Source: Flagellimonas amphidinii (lineage in GTDB: Bacteria > Bacteroidota > Bacteroidia > Flavobacteriales > Flavobacteriaceae). Taken from it: a stretch of DNA of 64,000 nt. Positions 1 through 9,464 of this stretch are shown here, piece after piece. How positions within the stretch are numbered: position 1 is the first letter of the stretch; the number at the start of each line of letters is the position of its first letter. Where the stretch lies: contig NZ_JABFNN010000037.1 of the NCBI RefSeq assembly GCF_013090115.1, forward strand, positions 159,114-223,113, in the 5' to 3' direction. The position numbers and the translations under genes are program-made. Below the pieces are notes generated by a model. It did no database searches. It was given only the letters and a program-made list of their open reading frames with translations, and had not been told where the DNA came from.

Positions 1-266
1 TTTCATTGGAAGTTACTTCCGCCGGAGCTACATCTCCCTTAGAATTGCCCCGTCAGTACAAAAAGAACATTGGAAGAAAATTAAAGGTGAGAACCGATTC
101 TGAAGAATTGGAAGGAACCTTGACTCAGACCACTGAAGATAACATTACCTTGGAATGGAAGGCACGTGAGCCAAAACCTGTAGGTAAAGGAAAAGTTACG
201 GTTCAGAAAAAGCAGGAAATAGCGTTTTCTGATATTCGGCAAGCAAAAGTTGTATTAAAATTTTAA
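1..266 (+). CDS. rimP: Ribosome maturation factor RimP, C-terminal part (5' end outside window)
   Basis: This is the 3' part of the gene; the first complete codon is at position 3 and the reading frame is open to the left edge. RimP binds the small ribosomal subunit and helps 30S maturation. The residues SLEVTSAGATSPLELPRQYK match the junction between the N-terminal domain and the SH3-like C-terminal domain of the family, where a 'SSPG-x-RPL'-like stretch followed by a basic K-x-G-R segment is usual. The TTG at position 6 is internal and is not a start. The gene lies 13 bases upstream of nusA, in the classical rimP-nusA-infB order, which supports the call strongly. Confidence 0.9.
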   Translation, partial: SLEVTSAGATSPLELPRQYKKNIGRKLKVRTDSEELEGTLTQTTEDNITLEWKAREPKPVGKGKVTVQKKQEIAFSDIRQAKVVLKF

Positions 267-279
267 TTGAAGATCAAAT

Positions 280-1512
280 ATGGAAAACCTAGCGCTAATC
301 GAATCCTTTTCGGAATTCAAGGACGATAAGTTTATAGACAGGGTGACCCTTATGGCCATTTTGGAAGATGTATTCCGAAATGCGCTCAAGAAAAAATTTG
401 GTTCAGACGAGAACTTTGATATTATCATTAACCCAGATAAGGGGGATTTGGAGATATGGAGGAACCGTGTTGTGGTTGAAGATGGAGAAGTAGAGGAACC
501 CAATGAAGAAATATCTCTTTCTGAAGCAAGGAAGATTGAACCTGATTTTGAGGTCGGTGAAGATGTATCGGAAGAGGTAAAACTGATGGATTTGGGGAGA
601 AGGGCTATTTTGGCATTGCGTCAAAATTTGATTTCCAAAATCCATGAACATGACAATACGACTATTTACAAGCAGTTCAAGGATCTTGAAGGTGAAATCT
701 ATACGGCTGAAGTTCATCATATCCGTCATAAAGCCATTATATTATTGGATGATGAAGGAAATGAGATCATTCTTCCAAAGGATAAACAGATACCATCTGA
801 TTTTTTCAGAAAAGGAGATAATGTCCGAGGGATCATTGAAAGTGTAGAGCTGAAAGGGAATAAACCGGCCATTATCATGTCCAGAACTTCACCAATTTTC
901 TTGGAGCAATTGTTCTTCCAAGAGATACCAGAGGTGTTTGACGGATTGATAAGTATCAAAAAAGCAGTTCGCATTCCAGGAGAAAAAGCTAAAGTTGCCG
1001 TTGACTCCTATGACGATAGAATTGACCCTGTTGGTGCATGTGTTGGTATGAAGGGATCCCGTATTCATGGTATTGTACGTGAATTGGGCAATGAAAATAT
1101 TGATGTCATCAATTGGACCAACAACCCACAACTAATGGTTACTCGTGCGTTGAGTCCGGCCAGAGTGTCATCAGTAAAACTGAACGATGAAAAGAAAACG
1201 GCTCAAGTTTACCTAAAGCCAGAGGAGGTTTCCAAAGCTATTGGTAGAGGAGGTCATAATATTAGATTGGCAGGGCAACTTACTGGTTATGAGATTGATG
1301 TATTTAGAGAAGGTGTAGAGGAAGATGTGGAGTTGACCGAGTTTTCAGATGAGATAGAAGGATGGGTAATTGAGGAGTTCAAGAAAATAGGTCTGGATAC
1401 TGCGCGCAGCGTTTTGGAGCAAGATGTTGAGGATTTGATCAAAAGAACCGATTTGGAAGAAGAAACGGTTCATGATGTAGTGCGTATCCTCAAGGAAGAA
1501 TTTGAAGATTAA
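280..1512 (+). CDS. nusA: Transcription termination/antitermination factor NusA
   Basis: NusA binds RNA polymerase and nascent RNA and modulates pausing, termination and antitermination. The 410-residue protein shows the N-terminal polymerase-binding domain (about 1-125), an S1 domain (about 130-200) and two KH domains with the RNA-binding loops GMKGSR (256-261) and GRGGHN (322-327). A short acidic C-terminal segment follows; the long acidic repeats of the Escherichia coli protein are absent, as is normal for this phylum. The ATG start follows rimP by 13 bases, and infB follows after 43 bases, so the three genes are probably one transcript. Confidence 0.97.
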   Translation: MENLALIESFSEFKDDKFIDRVTLMAILEDVFRNALKKKFGSDENFDIIINPDKGDLEIWRNRVVVEDGEVEEPNEEISLSEARKIEPDFEVGEDVSEEVKLMDLGRRAILALRQNLISKIHEHDNTTIYKQFKDLEGEIYTAEVHHIRHKAIILLDDEGNEIILPKDKQIPSDFFRKGDNVRGIIESVELKGNKPAIIMSRTSPIFLEQLFFQEIPEVFDGLISIKKAVRIPGEKAKVAVDSYDDRIDPVGACVGMKGSRIHGIVRELGNENIDVINWTNNPQLMVTRALSPARVSSVKLNDEKKTAQVYLKPEEVSKAIGRGGHNIRLAGQLTGYEIDVFREGVEEDVELTEFSDEIEGWVIEEFKKIGLDTARSVLEQDVEDLIKRTDLEEETVHDVVRILKEEFED

Positions 1513-1555
1513 ACTATATATTAGCAGCGAATTTTAGGGCAAGCAAAAATTATTT

Positions 1556-4249
1556 ATGGCAGGAAACCCAACAATACGACTTAATAAGGTTCTTAGGGAA
1601 TTGAATATTTCACTGGATCGAGCGGTGGATTATCTGTCTGCGCAGGGACATGATGTAGAGGCAAGGCCTACCACTAAGATTACAGATGAGGTATATCAAG
1701 TACTGTTGGATGAGTTCCAAACGGATAAGAGCAAAAAGGTAGCTTCCAAAGAGGTAGGAGAGGAGAAAAGAAAGGAGAAGGAGGCCATCAGGGTTCGGAT
1801 GGAGCAAGAGCAGGAAGAAAGACGTCTTGCAAGAGAAAGAAGGGAAGCAGCGGAGCAGGTCATCAAGGCCAAAGCTGAGCTTTCTGGTCCCAAAACGGTT
1901 GGTAAAATCGATTTGGATAAAAAACCGGAACAGCCTAAAGTTCAAGAAGAGCCTAAGGCAGAAGTGAAACCAGAGGAGGTTGAAAAGCCAGTTGAAGAAA
2001 AACAACCAGAAACCCCTAAAGTTGAAGTTACTGTAGAAAAGAAAGCTGAGGCTAAGGTTGAAAAAGAAGAGCAGCCTAAAGAAACGGGTACTATCAAAAC
2101 CCAGTATAAAAAGCTTAGTGGTCCAAAAATAACTGGAGATAAAATTGATCTTTCCCAGTTCAATAAACCGAAGAAAAAGAAAGAAGAGCCGAAGAAAGAA
2201 GCGGGAAATGCTTCTTCTGATAGAAAGAAGCGTAGAAAACGTATTGTAAGCAAAGGCCCTCAATCAGGTAATGGTCGTCCTCAAAGAGGCGGTAATAACC
2301 AGGGAAGACGAGGGGGTCAGCGCCCATCCACTCCTAAAGTGGAGCCTACAGAGGAAGAAGTACAAAAACAAGTACGGGAAACCTTGGAGAAGCTTCAAGG
2401 CAAATCGAGCAAAGGCAAAGGGGCAAAATATAGAAGAGAAAAAAGAGATCAGCACCGTCAGCAGACTGAAAAGGATCTGGAGCAACAGGAGTTGGAAAGC
2501 AAGATTCTTAAGGTAACCGAATTTGTAACGGTGAATGAAGTGGCTACCATGATGAATGTATCCACCACCCAAATTATCTCTGCTTGTATGTCGCTTGGAA
2601 TCATGGTGACCATGAACCAAAGATTGGATGCTGAAACACTTTCCATTGTAGCTGAAGAATTTGGTTATGAAGTTGAGTTTGTAACGGCTGAGATTGAGGA
2701 GTCCATTGAAGAGCAAGAAGATGCTCCGGAAGATTTGAAAGCAAGGGCTCCAATTGTTACTGTAATGGGTCACGTAGACCATGGTAAAACCTCTTTGTTG
2801 GATTATGTCAGGGAGGAAAATGTAATTGCAGGCGAAAGTGGAGGTATTACCCAGCACATAGGGGCTTATGGGGTTACTCTGGAAGATGGTCAAAAGATTA
2901 CCTTCTTGGATACTCCGGGTCACGAGGCGTTTACCGCTATGCGAGCCCGTGGAGCGCAAGTAACAGATATTGCGATAATCGTTATTGCTGCGGATGATGA
3001 TATCATGCCTCAGACTAAAGAGGCTATCAGTCATGCTCAAGCAGCTGGAGTTCCTATTGTTTTTGCAATCAATAAAGTGGATAAGCCTACGGCAAATCCA
3101 GATAAGATAAAAGAGGGCTTGGCCAGCATGAACCTGTTAGTAGAAGATTGGGGAGGTAAGATTCAATCCCACGATATTTCTGCAAAAACTGGGCAAGGTG
3201 TCAAGGAACTTTTGGAAAAAGTTTTGTTGGAAGCTGAATTGTTAGAGCTGAAAGCAAATCCAGATAGATTGGCCACAGGAACTGTAGTAGAGGCATTCTT
3301 GGATAAAGGACGTGGTTATGTATCCACTATCTTGGTGCAGACGGGAACCTTGCAAATTGGAGATTATGTGTTGGCAGGAACTTGCAGTGGTAAGGTTAAG
3401 GCAATGCAGGATGAAAGGGGCAAGAACATTAAAGTCGCGGGTCCGGCAACACCGATTTCAATTTTAGGTTTGGATGGTGCTCCGCAAGCTGGGGACCGAT
3501 TCAACGTGCTTGAAGATGAAAGGGAGGCTAAACAAATTGCTGCTAAACGTTCGCAATTACAGCGAGAGCAATCAGTTAGAACTCAGCGTCATATCACTCT
3601 TGATGAAATTGGCCGAAGAATTGCTCTAGGTGACTTCCAAGAGTTGAACATTATCTTAAAAGGTGATGTGGATGGATCGGTCGAGGCATTAACAGATTCG
3701 TTCCAAAAATTGTCGACTGATGAAATTCAAGTCAATATCATTCACAAAGCAGTTGGGGCCATTACAGAGTCTGATGTGTTATTGGCCAGTGCTTCGGATG
3801 CGGTTATCATTGGATTTAATGTAAGGCCAATGGGCAATGCCAGGGCTGTTGCTGACAAAGAAGAAATTGACATTAGGACATATTCTATCATCTACGACGC
3901 CATCAATGACCTTAAGGATGCTATGGAGGGTATGTTGTCTCCAGAAATGAAGGAAGAAGTTACCGGTAATGCAGAAATACGAGAGACCTTTAAAATTTCT
4001 AAGGTTGGAACCATTGCGGGTTGTATGGTGACCAGTGGTAAGATTTTCAGAAATTCTCAGATAAGACTTATCAGGGATGGAGTGGTAATCTTCACGGGAG
4101 AATTGTCTTCATTGAAACGCTTCAAGGATGATGTGAAGGAAGTATCCAAAGGATACGATTGTGGTTTACAGGTCAAAAACTACAATGATGTCAGAGAAGG
4201 AGATATCATAGAAGCCTTCCAAGAGGTGGCCGTTAAGAAGAAACTATAG
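1556..4249 (+). CDS. infB: Translation initiation factor IF-2
   Basis: This GTPase brings initiator tRNA to the 30S subunit and promotes subunit joining. Residues 1-50 form the small IF2_N-type domain. A long charged K/E/P/Q-rich linker (about 55-320, with an R/G-rich patch near 240-260) leads to a second IF2_N domain. The G domain follows, with GHVDHGKT (405-412), DTPGH (452-456) and NKVD (506-509), and the C-terminal beta-barrel and initiator-tRNA-binding domains complete the protein. The length of 897 residues is ordinary for a long-linker IF-2. The linker's biased composition creates long open frames on the opposite strand that are not genes. A terminator begins about 19 bases after the stop. 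Confidence 0.98.
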   Translation: MAGNPTIRLNKVLRELNISLDRAVDYLSAQGHDVEARPTTKITDEVYQVLLDEFQTDKSKKVASKEVGEEKRKEKEAIRVRMEQEQEERRLARERREAAEQVIKAKAELSGPKTVGKIDLDKKPEQPKVQEEPKAEVKPEEVEKPVEEKQPETPKVEVTVEKKAEAKVEKEEQPKETGTIKTQYKKLSGPKITGDKIDLSQFNKPKKKKEEPKKEAGNASSDRKKRRKRIVSKGPQSGNGRPQRGGNNQGRRGGQRPSTPKVEPTEEEVQKQVRETLEKLQGKSSKGKGAKYRREKRDQHRQQTEKDLEQQELESKILKVTEFVTVNEVATMMNVSTTQIISACMSLGIMVTMNQRLDAETLSIVAEEFGYEVEFVTAEIEESIEEQEDAPEDLKARAPIVTVMGHVDHGKTSLLDYVREENVIAGESGGITQHIGAYGVTLEDGQKITFLDTPGHEAFTAMRARGAQVTDIAIIVIAADDDIMPQTKEAISHAQAAGVPIVFAINKVDKPTANPDKIKEGLASMNLLVEDWGGKIQSHDISAKTGQGVKELLEKVLLEAELLELKANPDRLATGTVVEAFLDKGRGYVSTILVQTGTLQIGDYVLAGTCSGKVKAMQDERGKNIKVAGPATPISILGLDGAPQAGDRFNVLEDEREAKQIAAKRSQLQREQSVRTQRHITLDEIGRRIALGDFQELNIILKGDVDGSVEALTDSFQKLSTDEIQVNIIHKAVGAITESDVLLASASDAVIIGFNVRPMGNARAVADKEEIDIRTYSIIYDAINDLKDAMEGMLSPEMKEEVTGNAEIRETFKISKVGTIAGCMVTSGKIFRNSQIRLIRDGVVIFTGELSSLKRFKDDVKEVSKGYDCGLQVKNYNDVREGDIIEAFQEVAVKKKL

Positions 4250-4267
4250 GTTATTGAATATATGAGT

Positions 4268-4299
4268 AAAAAAATCCCGCATTTAGCGGGATTTTTTTA
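4268..4299. terminator. Bidirectional rho-independent terminator between infB and the SPOR gene
   Basis: AAAAAATCCCGC, a short ATTTA loop, then GCGGGATTTTTTT form a perfect stem flanked by an A-run and a T-run. It lies between two convergent genes and can serve both infB (+ strand) and the SPOR gene (- strand). Confidence 0.9.
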
Positions 4300-4300
4300 T

Positions 4301-4672
4301 TTATCTAGCATCGCTTTCCGGTTTCAGCAACATGGCATCTGGGTATTTTTTTCGAACCTCCAAAAATTTTCGTTCAGCTTCCAGTTTAGTTTTAAACTTG
4401 CCTAGACGAACACGATAGGTTGGTGATTCAAACTCAATTTTAGAATACCAGTTGGGAAAATCCACGTCTACTTTAGATTTTAGATTTTGAGCTTTCTGAT
4501 AAGTGCCAAAACCAACTTGTATTTGATAAAATTTTGCCTTGGAATTGACTTCAGTGTACAACTGTATCAGTTCGTCAATTCTTGCATCCTGTTCTATGGA
4601 TACAGTGCCTTCTTGGGCAGAAAGTCCTAAGGTAAAACCTGTTAGCAGCAATATATATATTGGGGTTTTCAT
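4301..4672 (-). CDS. Secreted SPOR-domain protein
   Basis: This is a 123-residue exported protein. SPOR domains bind denuded septal peptidoglycan. The start was placed at the ATG at 4672 because it gives a clean signal peptide, MKTPIYILLLTGFTLGLSAQ; the open frame extends 12 residues further upstream without family support. After a short helical segment (about 23-44), residues 45-123 resemble a SPOR fold: FYQIQVGFGTYQKAQNL, then YRVRLGKFKTKLEAERKF with the usual Y/R-V-x-x-G-x-F core. It is convergent with infB and shares its terminator. It probably acts in the periplasm at the cell wall; the specific role is unknown. Confidence 0.8.
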   Translation of the reverse strand: MKTPIYILLLTGFTLGLSAQEGTVSIEQDARIDELIQLYTEVNSKAKFYQIQVGFGTYQKAQNLKSKVDVDFPNWYSKIEFESPTYRVRLGKFKTKLEAERKFLEVRKKYPDAMLLKPESDAR

Positions 4673-4789
4673 AAAGGAAATCTTCTTTTTGATTGCGCTA
4701 AGATACAAATGAATTTTTTTAACAAATTGAAGCGATTCGAGCCTCTTATTTAGAATCCTTATAAATTATAGTTTATAAATACCTTAACA

Positions 4790-4820
4790 TTTTGAAAAAT
4801 GACTCTATGTCGTACTTTTG
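4790..4820 (+). promoter_or_regulatory. Bacteroidota-type promoter of the act-cox operon
   Basis: TTTTG at 4790-4794 and TACTTTTG at 4813-4820 are separated by 18 bases, matching the TTTG/TAnnTTTG elements of the Bacteroidota primary sigma factor. Transcription would begin near 4827, leaving a leader of about 80 bases. This argues against the upstream TTG at 4818 as the actA start and for the ATG at 4908. Confidence 0.75.
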
Positions 4821-4907
4821 TCACCAATTTTGGTGGGGCAAAATACTATTGTTCTCAGTATCAACAGTAATTATCGTGCCAAAGATTTCGATAGAAATTT
4901 CGTTAAT

Positions 4908-6275
4908 ATGAAAAAGGTTTTATACCGCCATCTATTTTCTAAAGTTTTAGGTTTTTCTCTCCTACTTTTCTCCACTTCATTTTATGCGCAAGAAGAAGCT
5001 GCTGATGCTACTGCAGAGACGGTAACAGCGGAGAGTGCTGCTGGAGGTGACCCCGCGAAGGGAAAACAGTTGTTCAATCAAAATTGTGCCGCTTGTCATG
5101 CCTTGGATCGTAAAATGACCGGTCCTGCTTTGGCTAATGTTGAGTCAAGGTTGTCCGAGGATGAAGGCTTGGATAAGGAGTGGTTGTATGCTTGGATTAA
5201 AAATAGTCCTGGTGTAATAAGTTCTGGAGATGCCTACGCTAACAAAATTTATGCTGAATACAATCAAGCGGCAATGACGGCTTTTCCAACATTGTCCAAT
5301 GAGGATATTGATAATATCTTGGCCTATACCGCTGCTCCTCCATCTAAACCGGCTGTTGTTGCAACTGCTGATGGTGGTGGGAATGCTTCAGGCGGGGAAT
5401 CGTCCGGTATTTCAAATGAGTTGATTTTAGGAGCCCTTACTCTAATATTTGCTTTATTGGTGATTATGCTTGTCTTGGTGAACAGGACTTTGCGTCGTAT
5501 TGCTGAGGCCAATGGAGTGGTATTGGAAAAGGAAAAAGCAGAAAAGCGTATTCCAATTTGGAAGGCTTTTGCTCAAAATCAGTTCTTGGTGCTGGTGACA
5601 TCTATTTTTCTACTATTGGCTGCTGCTTACTTTGCATATGGTTGGATGATGCAAGTGGGGGTTGATCAGGGCTATGCTCCAGTGCAACCAATTCATTATT
5701 CGCACAAAATCCATGCTGGTGACAATAAGATTGAATGTAAGTATTGTCACTCATCAGCAAGAGTATCTAAAACTTCAGGCATTCCATCTTTGAATGTTTG
5801 CATGAACTGTCATAAATCCATTTATCAATATACTGGTAATCCCGAAGGTCCTAGCGCTGAAGATTTGGCAAATGGATATACCAATGAATTCTATACGGCT
5901 GAAATTAAGAAGTTATATAAAGCTGTTGGATGGGATGAGGAAAACCAAAGATATACAGGTGAAACTCAGCCAGTAGAATGGGTGAGAATCCATAATCTGC
6001 CAGACTTTGCTTATTTCAATCACTCTCAGCACGTTTCTGTAGCGGGAGTTGAATGTCAGACTTGTCATGGGCCAGTGGAGGAAATGGAAATCATGTATCA
6101 GTATTCCCCTTTGACTATGGGATGGTGTATCAATTGCCACAGAGAGACCAATGTTAAGGTTGAAGGCAATGAGTACTATGAGGCCATTCATGCAGAGCTT
6201 TCCAAAAAGTATGGTGTTGAGGAATTGACCGCTGCTATGATGGGTGGTTTGGAATGTGGTAAATGTCACTATTAA
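4908..6275 (+). CDS. actA: Alternative complex III, multiheme cytochrome c subunit ActA with an added N-terminal monoheme domain
   Basis: This is a 455-residue membrane-anchored c-type cytochrome of the quinol-oxidising alternative complex III. The ATG at 4908 gives a signal peptide ending near FYAQ; the in-frame TTG at 4818 lies inside the promoter. Six heme motifs are visible. CAACH (60-64) sits in an N-terminal cytochrome c domain. CKYCH, CMNCH, CQTCH, CINCH and CGKCH lie in the C-terminal pentaheme part (about 277-455). Two hydrophobic spans (about 170-192 and 220-248) separate the two parts. The family core is the pentaheme domain; the sixth heme is an extra module. It is the first gene of the actABCDEF-coxBA run. 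Confidence 0.92.
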   Translation: MKKVLYRHLFSKVLGFSLLLFSTSFYAQEEAADATAETVTAESAAGGDPAKGKQLFNQNCAACHALDRKMTGPALANVESRLSEDEGLDKEWLYAWIKNSPGVISSGDAYANKIYAEYNQAAMTAFPTLSNEDIDNILAYTAAPPSKPAVVATADGGGNASGGESSGISNELILGALTLIFALLVIMLVLVNRTLRRIAEANGVVLEKEKAEKRIPIWKAFAQNQFLVLVTSIFLLLAAAYFAYGWMMQVGVDQGYAPVQPIHYSHKIHAGDNKIECKYCHSSARVSKTSGIPSLNVCMNCHKSIYQYTGNPEGPSAEDLANGYTNEFYTAEIKKLYKAVGWDEENQRYTGETQPVEWVRIHNLPDFAYFNHSQHVSVAGVECQTCHGPVEEMEIMYQYSPLTMGWCINCHRETNVKVEGNEYYEAIHAELSKKYGVEELTAAMMGGLECGKCHY

Positions 6276-6307
6276 GAATAAAAAGAAGATAATCTCAGAT
6301 ATATCGT

Positions 6308-9300
6308 ATGGCATCAAACAAAAAATATTGGAAAAGCGTTGAGGAGTTAAATCCTAACGATTCCATTGTTGAGACGCTAAGACAAAATGAATTCACTGAA
6401 CAGATTCCTGTTGATGAGTTTTTAGGAGACAAGGAAAATCTGTCAAATTCTAGCACTAGTAGAAGGGACTTCTTGAAATATGTTGGGTTCAGTACTGCGG
6501 CCGCTACCGTTGCTGCATGTGAGGGCCCAGTGCATAAATCTATTCCTTATGTAATGCAGCCGGACAATATAGTTCCTGGTGTTGCCAATTACTATGCTAC
6601 TACCATTGCAGATGGATTTGATTTTGCGAGTGTACTAGTGAAAACTCGTGAAGGTCGTCCCATTAAAATAGAAAATAATACAGATGCCAAAGTCAACGGT
6701 GGAGCCAATGCTAGAGTGCAAGCTTCTGTTTTGACATTGTATGACAGCAAGAGGGTTCAGGGGCCTATGGGCAACGGAGAGCCTATTGAATGGAAGGTTT
6801 TAGATGCTACGGTTAGGGCTAAACTTGGAAGTTTAAAAGGTTCCAATAAACAAATTGTGTTGTTGACGCAAACCTATGCAAGCCCATCTACGGATAAATT
6901 AATTGCGGAGTTCAAAGCTGAATTTGGGGACAATGTAAGCCATGTTGTTTACGATGCCATTTCTGAAGATGCTGCTTTGAATGCATTTATGGCCAATTAT
7001 GGTGAACGTGCCCTAGCGGATTATGATTTTGAAAAAGCGGATTTGATTGTCTCTTTCGGTGCTGATTTCCTTGGAGATTGGCAAGGAGGAGGTTATGATA
7101 CAGGATATGCAAAAGGACGTGTGCCAAAGCATGGTAAAATGTCCAAGCATGTTCAGTTGGAGGCGAATATGTCCTTGACCGGTGCAAATGCGGATAAAAG
7201 ATATCCGATGACTGCCACCCAGCAAAAAATAGCATTGGCTAAATTATACGGTAAACTTAATGGCAGTAACGTTGGAGGGGGAACTTCTGATGTGGATGCT
7301 GCTGTTGATCAGGTTGCTGCCCAAATCAAAAAAGCGGGGAGCAAAGCTGTTGTTGTTACAGGATTGAATGACGTTAATGCGCAGAATGTGGTGTTGGCCA
7401 TCAATAAATTGTTGGCTAGCGAAGCTTTTGATACAGAAAAACCAAAATATGTTCGTCAAGGAGATGTTGCCAAAGTAACAAAGCTGGTCGCTGATATGAA
7501 TGCGGGCCGCGTTGGTGCTTTATTGATGGATGGGGTTAATCCTGCTTACACCTTGCCAAATGCAGATGAGTTTGTTGCCGGACTTGAAAAAGTTGATGTT
7601 TCTGTTGCCTTTGCATTTAATAATGATGAAACTGCACAAGCTTCAAAATATGTAGGTGCGGCATCCCATTACTTGGAGTCTTGGGGTGATACACAGATTA
7701 AAAAAGGTCATTATAGCTTGATGCAACCTGCTATCCGCGAACTTTTTGATACCAAACAGTTCCAAACTGCTTTGCTAACATGGATGGGCAGTGAAAAAAC
7801 ATATTATGAATACATCAAGGAGACTTGGGATGCTGATGTGCTTCAAGGTGCCTCTTGGAACAAAACATTGCAAGATGGTGTGTTCATTCCTGCTGCGGTT
7901 GTTGCTGATGGTGAAGAAGCTGTTGCTACGGTTGTTGAGGAAGAAGAAGGTGCTGAGCCAAATATAGCGCCAATTGCCTCTGCAATTCGTTCTTTGGTGA
8001 ATTCAACCAGTGCTGGAACCGAATTGGTTTTATATTCCAAAACTGGAATGGGGGATGGTCGTCAGGCCAATAATCCTTGGTTGCAAGAATTCCCTGATCC
8101 TATTTCAAGAGTTTCTTGGGACAATTACGTGACTGTTTCCAAAGCTGATGCTGAAAAATGGGATCTTGAAAATTATGCAGTTGCTAATGGTGGTGTAAAC
8201 GGTAGCTATGTTAAGCTTACTGTTGATGGGAAAGTGTTGGACAATGTTCCTGTGATTGTGCAGCCCGGTCAAAAGGATGGTACTGTTGGTCTTTCTTTTG
8301 GATACGGTAAAAAAGCTGGAATGCAATCAGAAATGGCAACAGGGGTAAATGCATTTGCACTATATAATAATTTCTCAGATGTGCAGTCCGTTACTGTTGA
8401 AAAAGCTGCTGGGGAGCATGAATTTGCATGTATTCAACAACATAAAACCTTAATGGGTAGAGGAGATATCATCAAGGAAACTACCTTGGAAATCTTCAAT
8501 ACCAAAGACCACCATGAGTGGAACCCAATGCCTCATGTAAGCTTGGACCATCAAGAAATACCTGTTACATCTCCTGATGCTGATTTGTGGGAAGAATTTG
8601 ATCGTTCCATCGGGCATCACTTCAATCTATCCATAGACTTGAATGCTTGTACGGGTTGTGGAGCTTGTGTAATTGCATGTCATGCAGAAAACAATGTTCC
8701 AGTAGTTGGAAAACAAGAAATTCGCCGCTCAAGAGATATGCACTGGTTGCGTATTGATAGATATTACTCTTCCGAAGATACCTTTGAAGAAGATAATGAG
8801 AAGAAGGAAGGAATGGATGGTCTTTGGGGAGATAATGGTTCCTTGGGAGGTTTCAGGGAAATGGAAGATCCTTCCGCGAACCCACAGGTGGCTTTCCAAC
8901 CTGTAATGTGTCAGCACTGTAACCACGCTCCTTGTGAAACTGTATGTCCTGTAGCTGCTACCTCGCATGGTAGACAAGGACAAAACCATATGGCATATAA
9001 CCGTTGTGTGGGTACTAGATACTGTGCCAACAACTGTCCATATAAAGTACGTCGTTTCAACTGGTTCTTGTACAGTGATAATGATGAGTTCAATTTTAAC
9101 ATGAACAATGACTTGGGTAAAATGGTCATCAACCCAGATGTGAATGTTAGGTCTAGAGGGGTTATGGAGAAATGTTCTATGTGTATCCAAATGACCCAAA
9201 AAACCATCTTGGATGCCAAGAGAGAAGGCAGAACCATCAAAGACGGAGAGTTCCAGACGGCATGTTCAGCGGCTTGTAGCAGTGGAGCAATGGTCTTTGG

Positions 9301-9433
9301 GGACATTAACGATAAAGAAAGCAAGGTTGCCGAGTTGAAAGAAGATGATAGAATGTACCACTTGTTGGAGCATGTGGGTACAAAACCCAATGTGTTCTAT
9401 CATGTTAAGGTAAGAAACACCAACGAGGCTTAA
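6308..9433 (+). CDS. actB: Alternative complex III, iron-sulfur/molybdopterin-oxidoreductase-like subunit ActB
   Basis: This 1041-residue protein fuses a molybdopterin-oxidoreductase-like part, which in characterised complexes carries no molybdenum cofactor, to a ferredoxin-like part. The N-terminus has a twin-arginine motif, SRRDFLK (51-57), followed by a hydrophobic stretch and VAAC with Cys71, consistent with a Tat-exported lipoprotein. Iron-sulfur ligands start near residue 780: CTGCGACVIAC, CQHCNHAPCETVC, CVGTRYCANNC and CSMC with CSAAC near the C-terminus, the pattern of three 4Fe-4S and one 3Fe-4S cluster in this family. It probably relays electrons towards ActA and ActE on the periplasmic face. 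It lies 32 bases downstream of actA. Confidence 0.95.
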   Translation: MASNKKYWKSVEELNPNDSIVETLRQNEFTEQIPVDEFLGDKENLSNSSTSRRDFLKYVGFSTAAATVAACEGPVHKSIPYVMQPDNIVPGVANYYATTIADGFDFASVLVKTREGRPIKIENNTDAKVNGGANARVQASVLTLYDSKRVQGPMGNGEPIEWKVLDATVRAKLGSLKGSNKQIVLLTQTYASPSTDKLIAEFKAEFGDNVSHVVYDAISEDAALNAFMANYGERALADYDFEKADLIVSFGADFLGDWQGGGYDTGYAKGRVPKHGKMSKHVQLEANMSLTGANADKRYPMTATQQKIALAKLYGKLNGSNVGGGTSDVDAAVDQVAAQIKKAGSKAVVVTGLNDVNAQNVVLAINKLLASEAFDTEKPKYVRQGDVAKVTKLVADMNAGRVGALLMDGVNPAYTLPNADEFVAGLEKVDVSVAFAFNNDETAQASKYVGAASHYLESWGDTQIKKGHYSLMQPAIRELFDTKQFQTALLTWMGSEKTYYEYIKETWDADVLQGASWNKTLQDGVFIPAAVVADGEEAVATVVEEEEGAEPNIAPIASAIRSLVNSTSAGTELVLYSKTGMGDGRQANNPWLQEFPDPISRVSWDNYVTVSKADAEKWDLENYAVANGGVNGSYVKLTVDGKVLDNVPVIVQPGQKDGTVGLSFGYGKKAGMQSEMATGVNAFALYNNFSDVQSVTVEKAAGEHEFACIQQHKTLMGRGDIIKETTLEIFNTKDHHEWNPMPHVSLDHQEIPVTSPDADLWEEFDRSIGHHFNLSIDLNACTGCGACVIACHAENNVPVVGKQEIRRSRDMHWLRIDRYYSSEDTFEEDNEKKEGMDGLWGDNGSLGGFREMEDPSANPQVAFQPVMCQHCNHAPCETVCPVAATSHGRQGQNHMAYNRCVGTRYCANNCPYKVRRFNWFLYSDNDEFNFNMNNDLGKMVINPDVNVRSRGVMEKCSMCIQMTQKTILDAKREGRTIKDGEFQTACSAACSSGAMVFGDINDKESKVAELKEDDRMYHLLEHVGTKPNVFYHVKVRNTNEA

Positions 9434-9464
9434 TCAATAAAAAGAAGTAATTAGAAGATAAATT

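Noticed and set aside
1610..2263. 217-residue open frame on the minus strand across infB
   Set aside because: It mirrors the K/E-rich linker of IF-2, giving a F/L/S-rich translation with no motif; infB is certain on the plus strand.
2264..3040. 258-residue minus-strand frame opposite the IF-2 linker and G domain
   Set aside because: Composition is that of an antisense shadow; it has no start context, motif or homologue that I recognise.
4818..4907. TTG at 4818 as start of actA
   Set aside because: The codon lies within the -7 promoter element and the next 30 residues have no signal; the ATG at 4908 gives a proper signal peptide.
8729..9390. Two minus-strand frames of about 157 residues opposite the iron-sulfur region of actB
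   Set aside because: They overlap certain coding sequence with iron-sulfur motifs and show no feature of their own.
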